Both the position numbers and the translations under genes were made by a program. A stretch of DNA of 32,367 nucleotides. Source: CAZOSF01 sp964582415 (GTDB lineage Bacteria > Bacteroidota > Bacteroidia > Flavobacteriales > Flavobacteriaceae). The DNA lies in assembly GCA_964582415.1 (NCBI GenBank), contig CAZOSF010000022.1:1-32367 (forward strand). Direction: 5' to 3'. A model generated the notes under the pieces. The model searched no databases, had not been told where the DNA came from, and saw only the letters and a list, made by a program, of their open reading frames with translations. Shown in pieces: positions 1-8,750 of this stretch; within the stretch, counting starts at the first letter, position 1, and each line of letters starts with the position of its first letter.

Positions 1-20
1 TTTATTTGGTTGGTGGTTGA

Positions 21-749
21 TTAAAAGGTACTTATATTTCCAGAACCAGAGGTTTTGGTGTCTCTTCTTTCTGGATTGCCGGTATAACCGATATCGCCCG
101 AACCACTCACTCGAGCCTTTAAGCTCTTTTTAGCGACAACCTTAGCATCCCCGGAACCACTTACAGTAACTTCGGTATCGTTGGAATCTAAATCACTTCC
201 ACGGAAATCACCGCTACCGGTCACTGAAACTTCCAAAGAATTGGTTTTTCCTGAAAGTCGTACATCGCCCGATCCAGTAATAGTAGCATCCACAAATGTG
301 GCATCCAATTCTAGATTGATATCCCCAGAACCTGTCAACGTTACTTCTAAATTCTCTCCTTGAATCACGTCCTTGGTATTGATATCACCCGACCCTACCA
401 TCTTAATAGCTGTTAAATCACGGAATGGTACAGTTACCAAGATTCCTTTTTTAGATTTTAGATAATAATTCTTTTTGGTTTTGATAATTAAATCATTTCC
501 TTCCGTAGAAATCTCTAAATACTCATGAAGATTTTCATCGGTAGTTACTTGAATGGCTCCTTCTGTCCCACTAACCAGTTCAACGTCCATGGAACCTACC
601 AATTTGATTTCGTCATAATCGGAAGTGTTTACGGTCTGAGTGGTAATGTTGCCATTACCTACCACTTTATTTCCACCCCATTGTGCGTGGATTGAGGGAA
701 GGGCAAGGAAACTTGCCAAGATGAGTGTTGCTAGTGATTTTCTGTTCAT
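21..749 (-). CDS. Exported head-GIN (DUF2807) beta-repeat protein
   Basis: A 242-residue protein with a cleavable signal peptide (about residues 1-22, ending SIHA before QWGG). The rest is a DUF2807-type domain that becomes strikingly repetitive: from about residue 115 the motif GSGD or GSGN recurs seven times at roughly 18-20 residue intervals, as expected for stacked turns of a beta-solenoid. The family is widespread in Bacteroidota and has no firm biochemical role; periplasmic or surface location is inferred from the signal peptide. It is the last gene of a four-gene minus-strand operon (sigma factor, anti-sigma, DUF4097-like, this gene), starting 10 nt after its neighbour ends, so it is probably controlled by the ECF sigma factor. 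The ATG is supported by the signal peptide directly behind it. Confidence 0.85.
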   Translation of the reverse strand: MNRKSLATLILASFLALPSIHAQWGGNKVVGNGNITTQTVNTSDYDEIKLVGSMDVELVSGTEGAIQVTTDENLHEYLEISTEGNDLIIKTKKNYYLKSKKGILVTVPFRDLTAIKMVGSGDINTKDVIQGENLEVTLTGSGDINLELDATFVDATITGSGDVRLSGKTNSLEVSVTGSGDFRGSDLDSNDTEVTVSGSGDAKVVAKKSLKARVSGSGDIGYTGNPERRDTKTSGSGNISTF

Positions 750-759
750 AGTTGTTGGT

Positions 760-1848
760 TTAAAGTTTACGTAAGGATACCCCTCCGTATTCAGAATTGA
801 TATTGATGTTGTTTCCAGAGTCCTTTTTCCCGTGATATCCGGAATAGGATTTATTATGATTGCTTTTGTCTACAGCAATGATCTCTAGATCTTCTTCACC
901 ACTCAAACTCGCATAGGATAATTTTATAGCAAAGTTGAAGTGATAGTTGGCGTTGTACCCTAATTTGATGCCAGCGTAGTCGGAATTGATGGTTACTTCT
1001 TTTACAGAAGGCATGATTTCATCTACTGAAACAGATCCGTAATCGGTATTTACTACCATACTTCCTGTAAGTTTATCGATTCGCAAAGGAATATAATCAC
1101 CGCGTCCTTCAAGGTTTCTAGCCTGTTTTATAGTAATTTTACCATAGTCATTGTTATAGACAATATCGTTTACTTCAATGATTTCAGACTGCGTATAATC
1201 TGCATTTAAATCAAGTTTTTCTACTTTTTCCAAGGTAAAGCTTGAGTAATCAGCATTGATACTTCCACCTTTCATATAACCAATGGTAGAGTTCTTGGTA
1301 TAATCAAAATTCAAGGAATTATCACTCGCCATAAGTTTTCCAATATTGATTTGGCCATAATCACAGCTAATCTTGGCGCGCCCTTGAAGTTCGTTCAGAT
1401 TGATACTTCCATAATCATTGCTCAAATCTACGCGTCCACCCACAGGCATCTTGATGGTATAATTGATTTCCATCTTTACATTGTTGTTTTTATTGCCCCA
1501 CCAGCTCCAAGAGGAGTTTTTCTTGTCACGGAATAAAGTACGGGCATTTACTTCACTGGGGGAGTTTGAAAACTCCACGTCGATATTTTCGAGTTTCTTG
1601 TTCACTTTATCCTCGTCGTTCCCATTGGTACGGATCAAAACGTCGATAACGATTCTGTTTTCGCCCCAGGTGACAATGTCGATATTTCCATAACTGTTAT
1701 CTACCAATAGTTCGACATTAGCATTCACATTAAATTCTTTGTGAATGGTTTTCTCCTTGGTGTGCTTTCCATTAAACTTGGGATCGGAAGCCGAAGCTGC
1801 AACTGGGATGGCAAGCGCGATTAATAATATTTTAAATAGTCGTTTCAT
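760..1848 (-). CDS. Exported DUF4097-like beta-repeat protein with DY(G) ladder
   Basis: A 362-residue exported protein, taking ATG at 1848 because it opens a good signal peptide (MKRLFKILLIALAIPVAASA). The frame is open for 11 further codons upstream, but using them would spoil the signal. The mature part carries a repeated [ND]xDY or DYG motif (DYGSIN, DYGQIN, DYSSF, DYTQS, DYGKI, DYGSVS, DYAGIK, EYGGVS) about every 20-25 residues, typical of a right-handed beta-solenoid and resembling DUF4097 proteins. Function is unknown. The start lies 17 nt inside the upstream anti-sigma gene, which suggests translational coupling. It lies in the ECF sigma operon with a DUF2807 protein, so both are likely envelope-located outputs or sensors of that system. 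Confidence 0.82.
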   Translation of the reverse strand: MKRLFKILLIALAIPVAASASDPKFNGKHTKEKTIHKEFNVNANVELLVDNSYGNIDIVTWGENRIVIDVLIRTNGNDEDKVNKKLENIDVEFSNSPSEVNARTLFRDKKNSSWSWWGNKNNNVKMEINYTIKMPVGGRVDLSNDYGSINLNELQGRAKISCDYGQINIGKLMASDNSLNFDYTKNSTIGYMKGGSINADYSSFTLEKVEKLDLNADYTQSEIIEVNDIVYNNDYGKITIKQARNLEGRGDYIPLRIDKLTGSMVVNTDYGSVSVDEIMPSVKEVTINSDYAGIKLGYNANYHFNFAIKLSYASLSGEEDLEIIAVDKSNHNKSYSGYHGKKDSGNNININSEYGGVSLRKL

Positions 1849-2380
1849 TTCGGTTTGCTTTAAGTGTTTTAATTTCTTCAATGGTGGTTATTACTTGTTC
1901 CAGGATGTCGATCCTGCTTTGGAAATTGGCGATCATGGCGGCGATCACGCGTTTGTCGTTTCCACTGGTTACCAAATCCACTTTTAATTGTTCGTAATCT
2001 TGTTCCAGAATCTCCAAACGGTCGAGTGCATCGGTTACCAACTTTTGGGTATCGCCATCTTCCAAACTTTTCAGTTTTTCGATTTCCTGATGGATGGTCG
2101 TCACAAAAAAGGACTGGGTCTTTTCCATTTCTGGAGAAACTTTTGCCAGGTCGACACTATTGGGTTCTGGGTTGTAGCCCAAAAATCCTATGGTAAATAG
2201 AATGGCAATAGAAGCAGCAATGGACAATGGTTTCCACCAGTTTCTTTTTTGGGATTTTTGTTGATTGAATGCCTCCAACTTCTCCATGAAACGTCCTTGG
2301 TGGCCAGTAGGAGGGGTCTCGATATCGAAGCTTCCTTCTAAGCGTTCAAATAATGTTTCTATGTGATCCTTTTGTTTCAT
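1832..2380 (-). CDS. Membrane-anchored anti-sigma-like protein
   Basis: A 182-residue protein encoded immediately after the ECF sigma gene, overlapping it by 4 nt (ATGA). Residues 1-45 are a charged cytoplasmic segment, about 48-69 form one membrane helix (PLSIAASIAILFTIGFLGY), and about 85-175 are acidic, helical and rich in Leu/Glu heptads, so probably a periplasmic coiled coil. This one-pass layout and its position mark it as the partner of the sigma factor. It has no HxxxCxxC zinc motif, so it is not a ZAS-type anti-sigma factor. Sequestration of the sigma factor by the N-terminal segment is inferred from context. The Leu-rich tail could be a sensor or an oligomerisation domain. Confidence 0.75.
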   Translation of the reverse strand: MKQKDHIETLFERLEGSFDIETPPTGHQGRFMEKLEAFNQQKSQKRNWWKPLSIAASIAILFTIGFLGYNPEPNSVDLAKVSPEMEKTQSFFVTTIHQEIEKLKSLEDGDTQKLVTDALDRLEILEQDYEQLKVDLVTSGNDKRVIAAMIANFQSRIDILEQVITTIEEIKTLKANRNETTI

Positions 2381-2922
2381 ACCGTTTGTAATTTTTTCCT
2401 TAAACTTTCCTTGGCACGAGAGATTAGGGTTCTGCAGTTTGCATAACTAATTTCCATGATCTCACAGATTTCCTCATAGTCGTAGCCCTCAATAAAATGG
2501 AGGCTTAAAATGGTGCGGTAGGATTCATGGATGCTGTTCATGCAGTCCATAAGTTGGGAAGATCGAACAGCATTATAGTCCTCTTCCGCCAATCCTGTTT
2601 CATCCATTGCTTCCGCCATTCCATATTCTGGAAGCTCTGTATAGCGTTGACTTTTCCTATAATGAACTATACTATTGTTCACCACAATTCGTTTCAGCCA
2701 AGCGCCAAATGAGGCATCCCCTTTATAGCTGTCCAATTTTCCGAAGGCTGAAATGAAGGATTCCTGCATGACATCTTCGGCTTCTGCGGTGTTTTTCACA
2801 ATACGCAAGGCCACATTATACATGGCTTTGTTGTACCGGTTGTACACCTCTAATTGGGCCAACTGATTTCCCTTCTGACAAAGAGCGAGTAAGGATTCAA
2901 TATTCTGCGTGGTTAGTGCCAA
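2377..2922 (-). CDS. ECF-type RNA polymerase sigma factor
   Basis: A 181-residue sigma-70 family protein of ECF size. Region 2 lies at about residues 25-95 (YNRYNKAMYNVALRI, EDVMQESFISAF, FGAWLKRIVVN) and region 4 at about 125-178 (LHFIEGYDYEEICEIM, then the recognition helix YANCRTLISRAKESL). There is no region 1.1 or 3. The only sensible start is TTG at 2922: an in-frame TAG sits two codons upstream and the next Met is residue 34, inside region 2. It leads the operon with anti-sigma, DUF4097-like and DUF2807 genes. A TGTAACATTTT/CATCTAT promoter at 2940-2968 suggests autoregulation, and the same element stands before the microprotein cluster at 14440-14946. Confidence 0.92.
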   Translation of the reverse strand: MALTTQNIESLLALCQKGNQLAQLEVYNRYNKAMYNVALRIVKNTAEAEDVMQESFISAFGKLDSYKGDASFGAWLKRIVVNNSIVHYRKSQRYTELPEYGMAEAMDETGLAEEDYNAVRSSQLMDCMNSIHESYRTILSLHFIEGYDYEEICEIMEISYANCRTLISRAKESLRKKLQTV

Positions 2923-2939
2923 AAACTATTGTTTACTTC

Positions 2940-2968
2940 ATAGATGTCTCTAAATTCAAAATGTTACA
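2940..2968 (-). promoter_or_regulatory. Candidate autoregulated ECF promoter of the sigma operon
   Basis: Read on the minus strand the site is TGTAACATTTT, 11 nt, CATCTAT. The AAC core of the first element and the [CG]TCTA-like second element fit the general ECF -35/-10 pattern. The -10 element ends 17 nt before the TTG start of the sigma gene. The same 11-mer, with the same 11-nt spacing and CGTCTAT, occurs at 14987-15015. Confidence 0.6.
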
Positions 2969-3130
2969 CTTCAGAAAAAAATTCTGTGGCATAACTATTG
3001 AATTATGGAGGTGAACAAGGATTGTGAATGGTGGCTATTCAAGCCGTTAGGCTGGATAACACCTCTAAAAATACAAAATAAGGACAGGATGTCTATGGTT
3101 TATCGTGACAGATTGTCCTACTCTATAGCT

Positions 3131-5581
3131 ATGATGAAGTCGAAACTTATTACCATGGACAGTTTGTCATTACAAGATTTACACGATGATGCGGAATTGA
3201 TACCGCTTATGACCCCTGAAGATGAGGATGCCATGGCGCGGGAAGAACTTCCCGAAAGCCTTCCAATATTGCCCCTGAAAAATACGGTTTTGTTTCCAGG
3301 CGTAGTAATCCCGATTACTGCGGGAAGGGATAAATCCATCAAATTGATCAATGAGGCGAACAAAGCAGGTAGAGCTATTGGAGTGGTCGCTCAAAAAGAC
3401 GAAATGCATGAGAATCCGGGCCTGGAAGATATTAATACGGTAGGTACGGTTGCCCGAATTTTAAGGGTGTTGAAAATGCCCGATGGAAATACCACAGTTA
3501 TCATTCAAGGTAAGAAACGTTTCGAGGTAGTAGAAATGGTTTCTACAGATCCTTATCTTAAAGCCACCATCAAAGAAGTGGATGAAGCGCGTCCGGCTCA
3601 GGACAACGTTGAATTTCAGACCATCATTGATACCATCAAGGAATTGGCTATTGAAATCATTAAGGATAGCCCAAACATCCCTTCGGATGCTGCCTTTGCC
3701 ATAAAGAATATTGAAAGCTCTTCCTTCTTGGTAAATTTTGTGTGTTCCAATCTGAATATTGAAGTGTCCGAAAAGCAGAAGTTGTTGGAGATTAATGACT
3801 TGAAGGAGCGAGCCATGGAGACCTTGAAGTTTTTGAACATAGAGCTTCAGAAATTATCCCTTCGCATGGATATCCAGTCGAAAGTTGAAAGTGATATTAG
3901 CAAACAACAACGAGAGTATTTTCTTCAGCAGCAAATGAAAACCATTCAAGAGGAATTGGGTGGGAATTCGTACGAAGCTGAAATTGAAGAGATGCGGGCG
4001 AAATCCAAAACCAAAAGATGGAGCGAAGAAGTCCGTAAGCATTTCGATCGGGAACTTGCCAAACTGCAGCGCATGAATCCGCAGGTAGCAGAATTCAGTA
4101 TTCAGAGAAATTACTTGGATTTACTATTGGAGTTGCCCTGGAATGAATACAGTGTGGATAAGTTTGATTTAAAACGCGCAAGACGAATTCTAGATCGAGA
4201 CCATTATGGTTTGGACGATGTTAAGGATCGTATTGTTGAATACTTAGCAGTTCTGAAACTTCGAAATGACATGAAATCGCCCATTTTATGTCTTTACGGT
4301 CCTCCAGGGGTTGGGAAAACATCCTTAGGAAAATCTATAGCAGAAGCATTGGGTAGGGAATATGTTCGTATGTCTTTGGGTGGATTGCGTGATGAAGCGG
4401 AGATTCGTGGTCACCGTAAAACCTACATCGGTGCAATGCCGGGTAGGATTATTCAAAGCATTAAAAAAGCAGGTACCAGCAATCCCGTTTTTGTACTTGA
4501 CGAGATTGATAAACTGTCTGTTGGAAGCCAAGGAGATCCTTCCTCAGCAATGTTGGAAGTGCTGGATCCTGAACAAAACAATGCCTTCCATGACAACTTC
4601 CTGGAAATAGGGTATGACCTTTCCAAAGTTATGTTTATTGCCACGTCCAATAGCTTAAGTACCATTCAACCAGCTTTACGTGATCGTATGGAAATCATAC
4701 ATGTTTCCGGATACACCATTGAAGAAAAAGTAGAGATTGCAAAACGTCACTTACTTCCAAAACAGTTAAAAGAGCACGGACTCTCGGACAACGATTTAAA
4801 AATCGGAAAACGTCAGTTGGAGAAAATTGTTGAGGGATATACCCGTGAAAGTGGGGTTCGTGGATTGGAAAAACAGATTGCCAAAATGGTGCGATATGCC
4901 GCCATGAAGATTGCCATGGAAGAACCCTACGAGGTAAAAGTTACCAACGAAATCATTGAAGATGTATTAGGACCCGCTCGGATGGAACGGGACAAATACG
5001 AAAACAATGATGTGGCTGGTGTTGTAACTGGATTGGCTTGGACAAGTGTTGGAGGGGATATTCTTTTTATTGAATCGGCTCTGTCCAAAGGTAAAGGTAG
5101 TTTAACAATTACTGGGAACTTGGGAACTGTCATGAGGGAATCGGCTACGATTGCCATGGAATATATTAAATCGAACGCCGAATGGTTGGGTATCAACCCA
5201 GATGTGTTCCATAGATACAATGTACACATACACGTCCCAGAAGGGGCAACCCCTAAAGACGGTCCAAGTGCTGGTATCACGATGCTAACGTCTCTCGTAT
5301 CCTTGTTTACCCAAAGAAAGGTAAAAAAGAGTATCGCTATGACGGGTGAGATTACTTTACGAGGGAAAGTGTTACCTGTAGGGGGGATTAAGGAAAAGAT
5401 TCTAGCCGCGAAACGTGCCCGTATCAAGGAAATTGTATTGAGCGAGGAAAACAGACGTGATATTGAAGAAATAAAACCCGAGTACTTGAAAGGGCTTACG
5501 TTCCATTATGTGAAGGAAATGCGAGAAGTTTTGGAGGTCGCTATTACCAAGCAAAAAGTGAAAAACGCGAAAAAGTTGTAA
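3131..5581 (+). CDS. lon: ATP-dependent protease La (Lon)
   Basis: Cytoplasmic AAA+ serine protease that degrades misfolded and regulatory proteins. From ATG at 3131 it is 816 residues, a normal Lon length; the frame is open for 42 codons upstream, but that extension (rich in W, K and R) is unlike the family. Order: Lon N-domain from about residue 45 (LPILPLKNTVLFPG), coiled region, AAA+ module with Walker A GPPGVGKTS at about 390-398 and Walker B VFVLDEIDK, then the protease domain with catalytic Ser in DGPSAG (about S713) and Lys in GGIKEK (about K756). All key residues are present. ATG at 3134 is an equally possible start. It diverges from the ECF operon; I see no clear housekeeping promoter. 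Confidence 0.97.
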   Translation: MMKSKLITMDSLSLQDLHDDAELIPLMTPEDEDAMAREELPESLPILPLKNTVLFPGVVIPITAGRDKSIKLINEANKAGRAIGVVAQKDEMHENPGLEDINTVGTVARILRVLKMPDGNTTVIIQGKKRFEVVEMVSTDPYLKATIKEVDEARPAQDNVEFQTIIDTIKELAIEIIKDSPNIPSDAAFAIKNIESSSFLVNFVCSNLNIEVSEKQKLLEINDLKERAMETLKFLNIELQKLSLRMDIQSKVESDISKQQREYFLQQQMKTIQEELGGNSYEAEIEEMRAKSKTKRWSEEVRKHFDRELAKLQRMNPQVAEFSIQRNYLDLLLELPWNEYSVDKFDLKRARRILDRDHYGLDDVKDRIVEYLAVLKLRNDMKSPILCLYGPPGVGKTSLGKSIAEALGREYVRMSLGGLRDEAEIRGHRKTYIGAMPGRIIQSIKKAGTSNPVFVLDEIDKLSVGSQGDPSSAMLEVLDPEQNNAFHDNFLEIGYDLSKVMFIATSNSLSTIQPALRDRMEIIHVSGYTIEEKVEIAKRHLLPKQLKEHGLSDNDLKIGKRQLEKIVEGYTRESGVRGLEKQIAKMVRYAAMKIAMEEPYEVKVTNEIIEDVLGPARMERDKYENNDVAGVVTGLAWTSVGGDILFIESALSKGKGSLTITGNLGTVMRESATIAMEYIKSNAEWLGINPDVFHRYNVHIHVPEGATPKDGPSAGITMLTSLVSLFTQRKVKKSIAMTGEITLRGKVLPVGGIKEKILAAKRARIKEIVLSEENRRDIEEIKPEYLKGLTFHYVKEMREVLEVAITKQKVKNAKKL

Positions 5582-5741
5582 CGGTTTTCCGTTCTCTGTT
5601 GTTGGTTGTCGGTTATAGTTTGAAGGGAGATACTACTATTCCACTGGAAAGTCGGTTCCGCAGCCTTCAAATCCTTTTTTCCCTCCTAAAAATAAATTAT
5701 CATTGTACTCGTTTTAAATCCAAGGAACGTTAACTCGATTG

Positions 5742-6761
5742 ATGGTTCGATTACTTAGCCTTTTTATTTGCCTCCTATCCATCTCTGCTACTTTTGCGCA
5801 AGTAGGGGGAAAGGCTACCTACCAATTCATGAATCTGGCGATTTCACCCAGACAGGCAGCATTAGGGGGAAAGGTAATCACGAACTATGATTACGATCCA
5901 ACCCAAGGGCTTTTCAATCCTGCCAGCATCAATTGGAAGATGGATAATCAACTATCTGTCAACTACAATAACTATCTCGGTGATGTCAATTATGGTACCG
6001 CTGCCTATGCCTATCTATGGGATCGACGAACGCAGGTTTTGCACATGGGAGCCACTTACATAAACTACGGAAAGTTTGATGGTTATGATGAACAAGGGAA
6101 TTTTACAGACACCTTCAGTGGAGGCGAATTTGCCTTCTCGGTAGGCCATGCTCGAAATGTAGCCTTTACTAATTTTCACATTGGTGGGAATCTTAAGTTT
6201 ATCTCTTCCAAATTGGAGCAATATACTTCCATGGGAGTTGCACTCGACATTGCAGTGATGTATGTTTACGAAGATTGGGATCTCAATATTGCGGCTGTTG
6301 CCAGAAATGTGGGTTCCCAGTTAACACCCTATGACGTCACTTTAGAAAAGCTCCCTTTTGAAGTAATATTGGGTATTTCTCAAACCCTACAGAATATCCC
6401 CATCCGTTGGCACTTGACACTAGAGAATATGCATCAATGGAATGTGGCCTTTTCAAATCCTAATCGGGACGAAATCGATTTGGAAGGAAATGCTACTTCA
6501 GAAAAAATCACCTTTATAGACAATCTTTTCCGTCATGCCATTGTTGGGATAGAAATTTTTCCTGAAAGTGGATTCAATCTTAGACTTGGCTACAACTTCC
6601 GTCGTGGGGAAGAATTACGTATCTTAGAGCAGCGTTCGTTTGCTGGGCTCAGTGGTGGTTTTAGTATTCGACTCAATAAAATTCGATTGAGTTATGCCTA
6701 TTCCAAATACAATTCCGCGGCGGCTTCCAGTTTTTTCGGGCTCAATATAAATCTCCAATAA
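5742..6761 (+). CDS. porQ: Type IX secretion system protein PorQ
   Basis: A 339-residue outer-membrane protein with a signal peptide (MVRLLSLFICLLSISATFA before QVGGKATYQF). The region QAALGGKVI, the NPAS segment and the C-terminal beta-rich RLGYNFRRGEELRI, with its terminal strands, are characteristic of PorQ, an accessory protein of the Bacteroidota type IX secretion system with a 14-stranded barrel fold. TTG at 5739 is just upstream, but ATG at 5742 gives the natural signal peptide. The stop TAA overlaps the cmk ATG by one base, so the two genes are translationally coupled, an arrangement I recognise from other flavobacteria. It implies that the organism exports CTD-tagged proteins by T9SS and may glide. 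Confidence 0.92.
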   Translation: MVRLLSLFICLLSISATFAQVGGKATYQFMNLAISPRQAALGGKVITNYDYDPTQGLFNPASINWKMDNQLSVNYNNYLGDVNYGTAAYAYLWDRRTQVLHMGATYINYGKFDGYDEQGNFTDTFSGGEFAFSVGHARNVAFTNFHIGGNLKFISSKLEQYTSMGVALDIAVMYVYEDWDLNIAAVARNVGSQLTPYDVTLEKLPFEVILGISQTLQNIPIRWHLTLENMHQWNVAFSNPNRDEIDLEGNATSEKITFIDNLFRHAIVGIEIFPESGFNLRLGYNFRRGEELRILEQRSFAGLSGGFSIRLNKIRLSYAYSKYNSAAASSFFGLNINLQ

Positions 6762-7450
6762 TGCGGCGTATAACCATCGCCATAGACGGGCATTCCTCCA
6801 CCGGTAAAAGCACGGTAGCAAAGCAACTTGCCGATTATATTGGTTATGTATATGTAGATAGTGGTGCGATGTATCGGGCCGTTACCCTTTATGCATTGAG
6901 AAAGGGTTATATAGATAAGATTCATTTCAATAAAGAAGCTCTTCTCCAGGACCTTCCCGCTATCGAGGTGGCTTTCAGGAGAAATGGAACTAAAAATGAA
7001 ATTTACCTGAATGGGGAAAATGTAGAGAAAGCCATACGTACTTTGGAAGTATCCGAATATGTTAGTGTGATTGCAGCAGTATCTGAAGTTCGTAGAAAAC
7101 TCGTGCAAATCCAACATAAGTTTGGTGAAAACGGTGGTGTGGTCATGGATGGCAGGGATATCGGTACTGTAGTATTTCCGAATGCAGAATTGAAACTTTT
7201 TATGACCGCCACACCCGAGGTGCGTGCACAGCGTCGGTATCAAGAATTGGTAAATCGTGGAGAGGAAGTCACGTATGAAGAAGTATATGAAAATGTTCAG
7301 GAACGAGATGAGATCGATTCTCACCGAGCAGATTCCCCTCTAAGAATAGCAGAGAGCGCCATTGTAATCGATAATAGTGAGATGAACTTGGAGGACCAAT
7401 TCCATATCGTTTTGCAACTTGCCAAGGATAGGATGGCAGGAAGGGTTTGA
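6761..7450 (+). CDS. cmk: Cytidylate kinase
   Basis: A 229-residue (d)CMP kinase that phosphorylates CMP and dCMP with ATP in pyrimidine nucleotide recycling. Residues 3-20 are the P-loop strand (ITIAIDGHSSTGKST). DSGAMYRAVT (about 33-42) is the substrate-binding signature, and GRDIGTVVFPNA (about 130-141) plus the Arg-rich lid (ATPEVRAQRRYQE) are typical. Length is usual for the bacterial family. It starts at the last base of the porQ stop codon. No terminator is evident behind it; the next gene begins about 165 nt later. Confidence 0.97.
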   Translation: MRRITIAIDGHSSTGKSTVAKQLADYIGYVYVDSGAMYRAVTLYALRKGYIDKIHFNKEALLQDLPAIEVAFRRNGTKNEIYLNGENVEKAIRTLEVSEYVSVIAAVSEVRRKLVQIQHKFGENGGVVMDGRDIGTVVFPNAELKLFMTATPEVRAQRRYQELVNRGEEVTYEEVYENVQERDEIDSHRADSPLRIAESAIVIDNSEMNLEDQFHIVLQLAKDRMAGRV

Positions 7451-7614
7451 CGGTTGTCTGTTGTCCTTTTTTGTACTCGGGTATTTGTTTTTTGGTTAAA
7501 ATCGCTTCGCATATCGACTAACGCCTCACTCAAAAGATTTACATTTCTTTATATTTATAAATAACCTGAGAAGTACTTCGTTTGTTCAGTAATAACGCTA
7601 TTAAACCACACCGA

Positions 7615-7977
7615 ATGGTAAACTTAAAAGAAGTAAGTAGGAATTTATCGTCGTATTTTTCCCCGAAAATAGTAGGTGAGGTAAATAACCAGTTCATCAA
7701 AGTGGCCAAAATAAAAGGCCAAGATATTCCGTGGCACAATCATGAGTTGGAGGACGAGGCTTTCTATATTTTAGAAGGAGAGTTACTGATGGAAATCGAG
7801 GGACAGGAACCCTTTAAAATGACAAGGGGTGATTTGTATATTGTTGGCAAGGGAATAAATCATAGGGTTTCCTCTGAAGAAGAATGTTCGATTATGTTGG
7901 TAGAACCAAAATCTACCGAACATACAGGGAAGGTAGTTAGTGACATTACCAAATCCATTGAAGATCAAATGAAGTAA
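7615..7977 (+). CDS. Small cupin-fold protein
   Basis: A 120-residue single-domain cupin. The first cupin motif is visible as WHNHELEDEAFYILEGEL, with two His and a Glu placed as metal ligands, and the second as GDLYIVGKGINHRV, providing the last His. Enzymatic activity cannot be assigned; such proteins may be isomerases, dioxygenases or sugar-binding sensors. ATG at 7615 is preferred over TTG at 7582, which would add 11 residues not expected in the family. It stands alone, with about 165 nt before and 180 nt after it. Confidence 0.82.
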   Translation: MVNLKEVSRNLSSYFSPKIVGEVNNQFIKVAKIKGQDIPWHNHELEDEAFYILEGELLMEIEGQEPFKMTRGDLYIVGKGINHRVSSEEECSIMLVEPKSTEHTGKVVSDITKSIEDQMK

Positions 7978-8157
7978 GGAAAGGAGTTTGAACTTCCAGG
8001 AATTTAATAAAGGTATCTCGATATCCTTGTGCAACGAACCTATAAACACCACTAAATCCATTAGTATTTCTCCTCATTTTTTTGTATCTTAATGTGATTC
8101 ATTTAGGGGATTTATTGCCCATCATAAACTAATTTTTGATACCTAAAACGTAAAACT

Positions 8158-8574
8158 ATGACTAAAGTTGGTGTGTGGATGGATAAACGGGAAGCAAAGA
8201 TTCTATCCATCGAAAACGAAGGTAAATTACTTGCCACCATTACATCGAATGTTGAGGAATTCCGCCCAGCGGGCGGCAGTGGTACTCGAATGAAAGGAGG
8301 ACCACAAGACGTCGTTCAGGACAGTAAATATTCAGAACGCGAGAAACATCAGCTAAAAGCGTATTTTAAAGAGATAGTGAGCCAACTTCCAGAATTAGAA
8401 GCCTTGGTGATATTCGGACCAGCACTCACGGGTAAAAAATTCAAAAAGGAATTGCAATCCCATTATAAAAATCTTTCGGAAAAGCTCGTTGGTGTTGAAA
8501 CTACTGATACGATGACCGATAATCAATTGATCGCTTGGGTAAAAGAATACATGAGCCCAAAAGTGGAGATATAG
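8158..8574 (+). CDS. Small eRF1-domain-like (baeRF-type) protein
   Basis: A 138-residue cytosolic protein. The N-terminal half (VGVWMDKREAKILSI, then a charged Gly-rich loop RPAGGSGTRMKGG) and the C-terminal half (LEALVIFGPALTGKKFKKEL, LVGVETTDTMTDNQLIAWVKE) resemble the short bacterial relatives of archaeo-eukaryotic release factor domains 2 and 3, sometimes labelled host-attachment or translation-associated proteins. The assignment rests on the GPALTGKKFKKEL strand-helix unit and the D-x-M-T-x-N-Q-L helix and is tentative. I see no catalytic motif. It is monocistronic and followed by an 11-bp hairpin at 8604-8642. Confidence 0.8.
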   Translation: MTKVGVWMDKREAKILSIENEGKLLATITSNVEEFRPAGGSGTRMKGGPQDVVQDSKYSEREKHQLKAYFKEIVSQLPELEALVIFGPALTGKKFKKELQSHYKNLSEKLVGVETTDTMTDNQLIAWVKEYMSPKVEI

Positions 8575-8603
8575 CGCATTAAGGTTATTTTAAAGTTGTA
8601 TCC

Positions 8604-8642
8604 GAACCCATCCAGTTGTCTTAAATGCTTTTGGATGGGTTC
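8604..8642 (+). terminator. Perfect 11-bp hairpin after the eRF1-like gene
   Basis: GAACCCATCCA (8604-8614) pairs perfectly with TGGATGGGTTC (8632-8642) across a 17-nt loop. No T-run follows, so it is at best an imperfect intrinsic terminator; it may instead stabilise the mRNA 3' end. Confidence 0.45.
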
Positions 8643-8750
8643 ACTGATTTCTGCTCGTTCATATTCGTTAAAAACATTAAGGAAATCCTTTTTTTAATGC
8701 ATATTATAAAACGATATCTTTAACACTTTGAATCCAATAACCCTTTACAA

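Noticed and set aside
3005..3130. N-terminal extension of Lon by 42 residues
   Set aside because: The extension is unlike any Lon N-terminus and the family-like start MMKSKLITMDSLSL is at 3131.
4927..5427. 166-codon minus-strand ORF opposite lon
   Set aside because: Antisense to the Lon protease domain, whose motifs are intact; no family features.
5582..5625. GTTGTC-rich degenerate repeat behind lon, echoed at 7449-7475 behind cmk
   Set aside because: Only short similar words (CGGTT, GTTGTC) recur, without defined ends or symmetry; too little to call a repeat family.
6698..7324. 208-codon minus-strand ORF opposite cmk
   Set aside because: It lies wholly antisense to the well-conserved cmk and the end of porQ, with low-complexity I/F/Y-rich protein; a shadow ORF.
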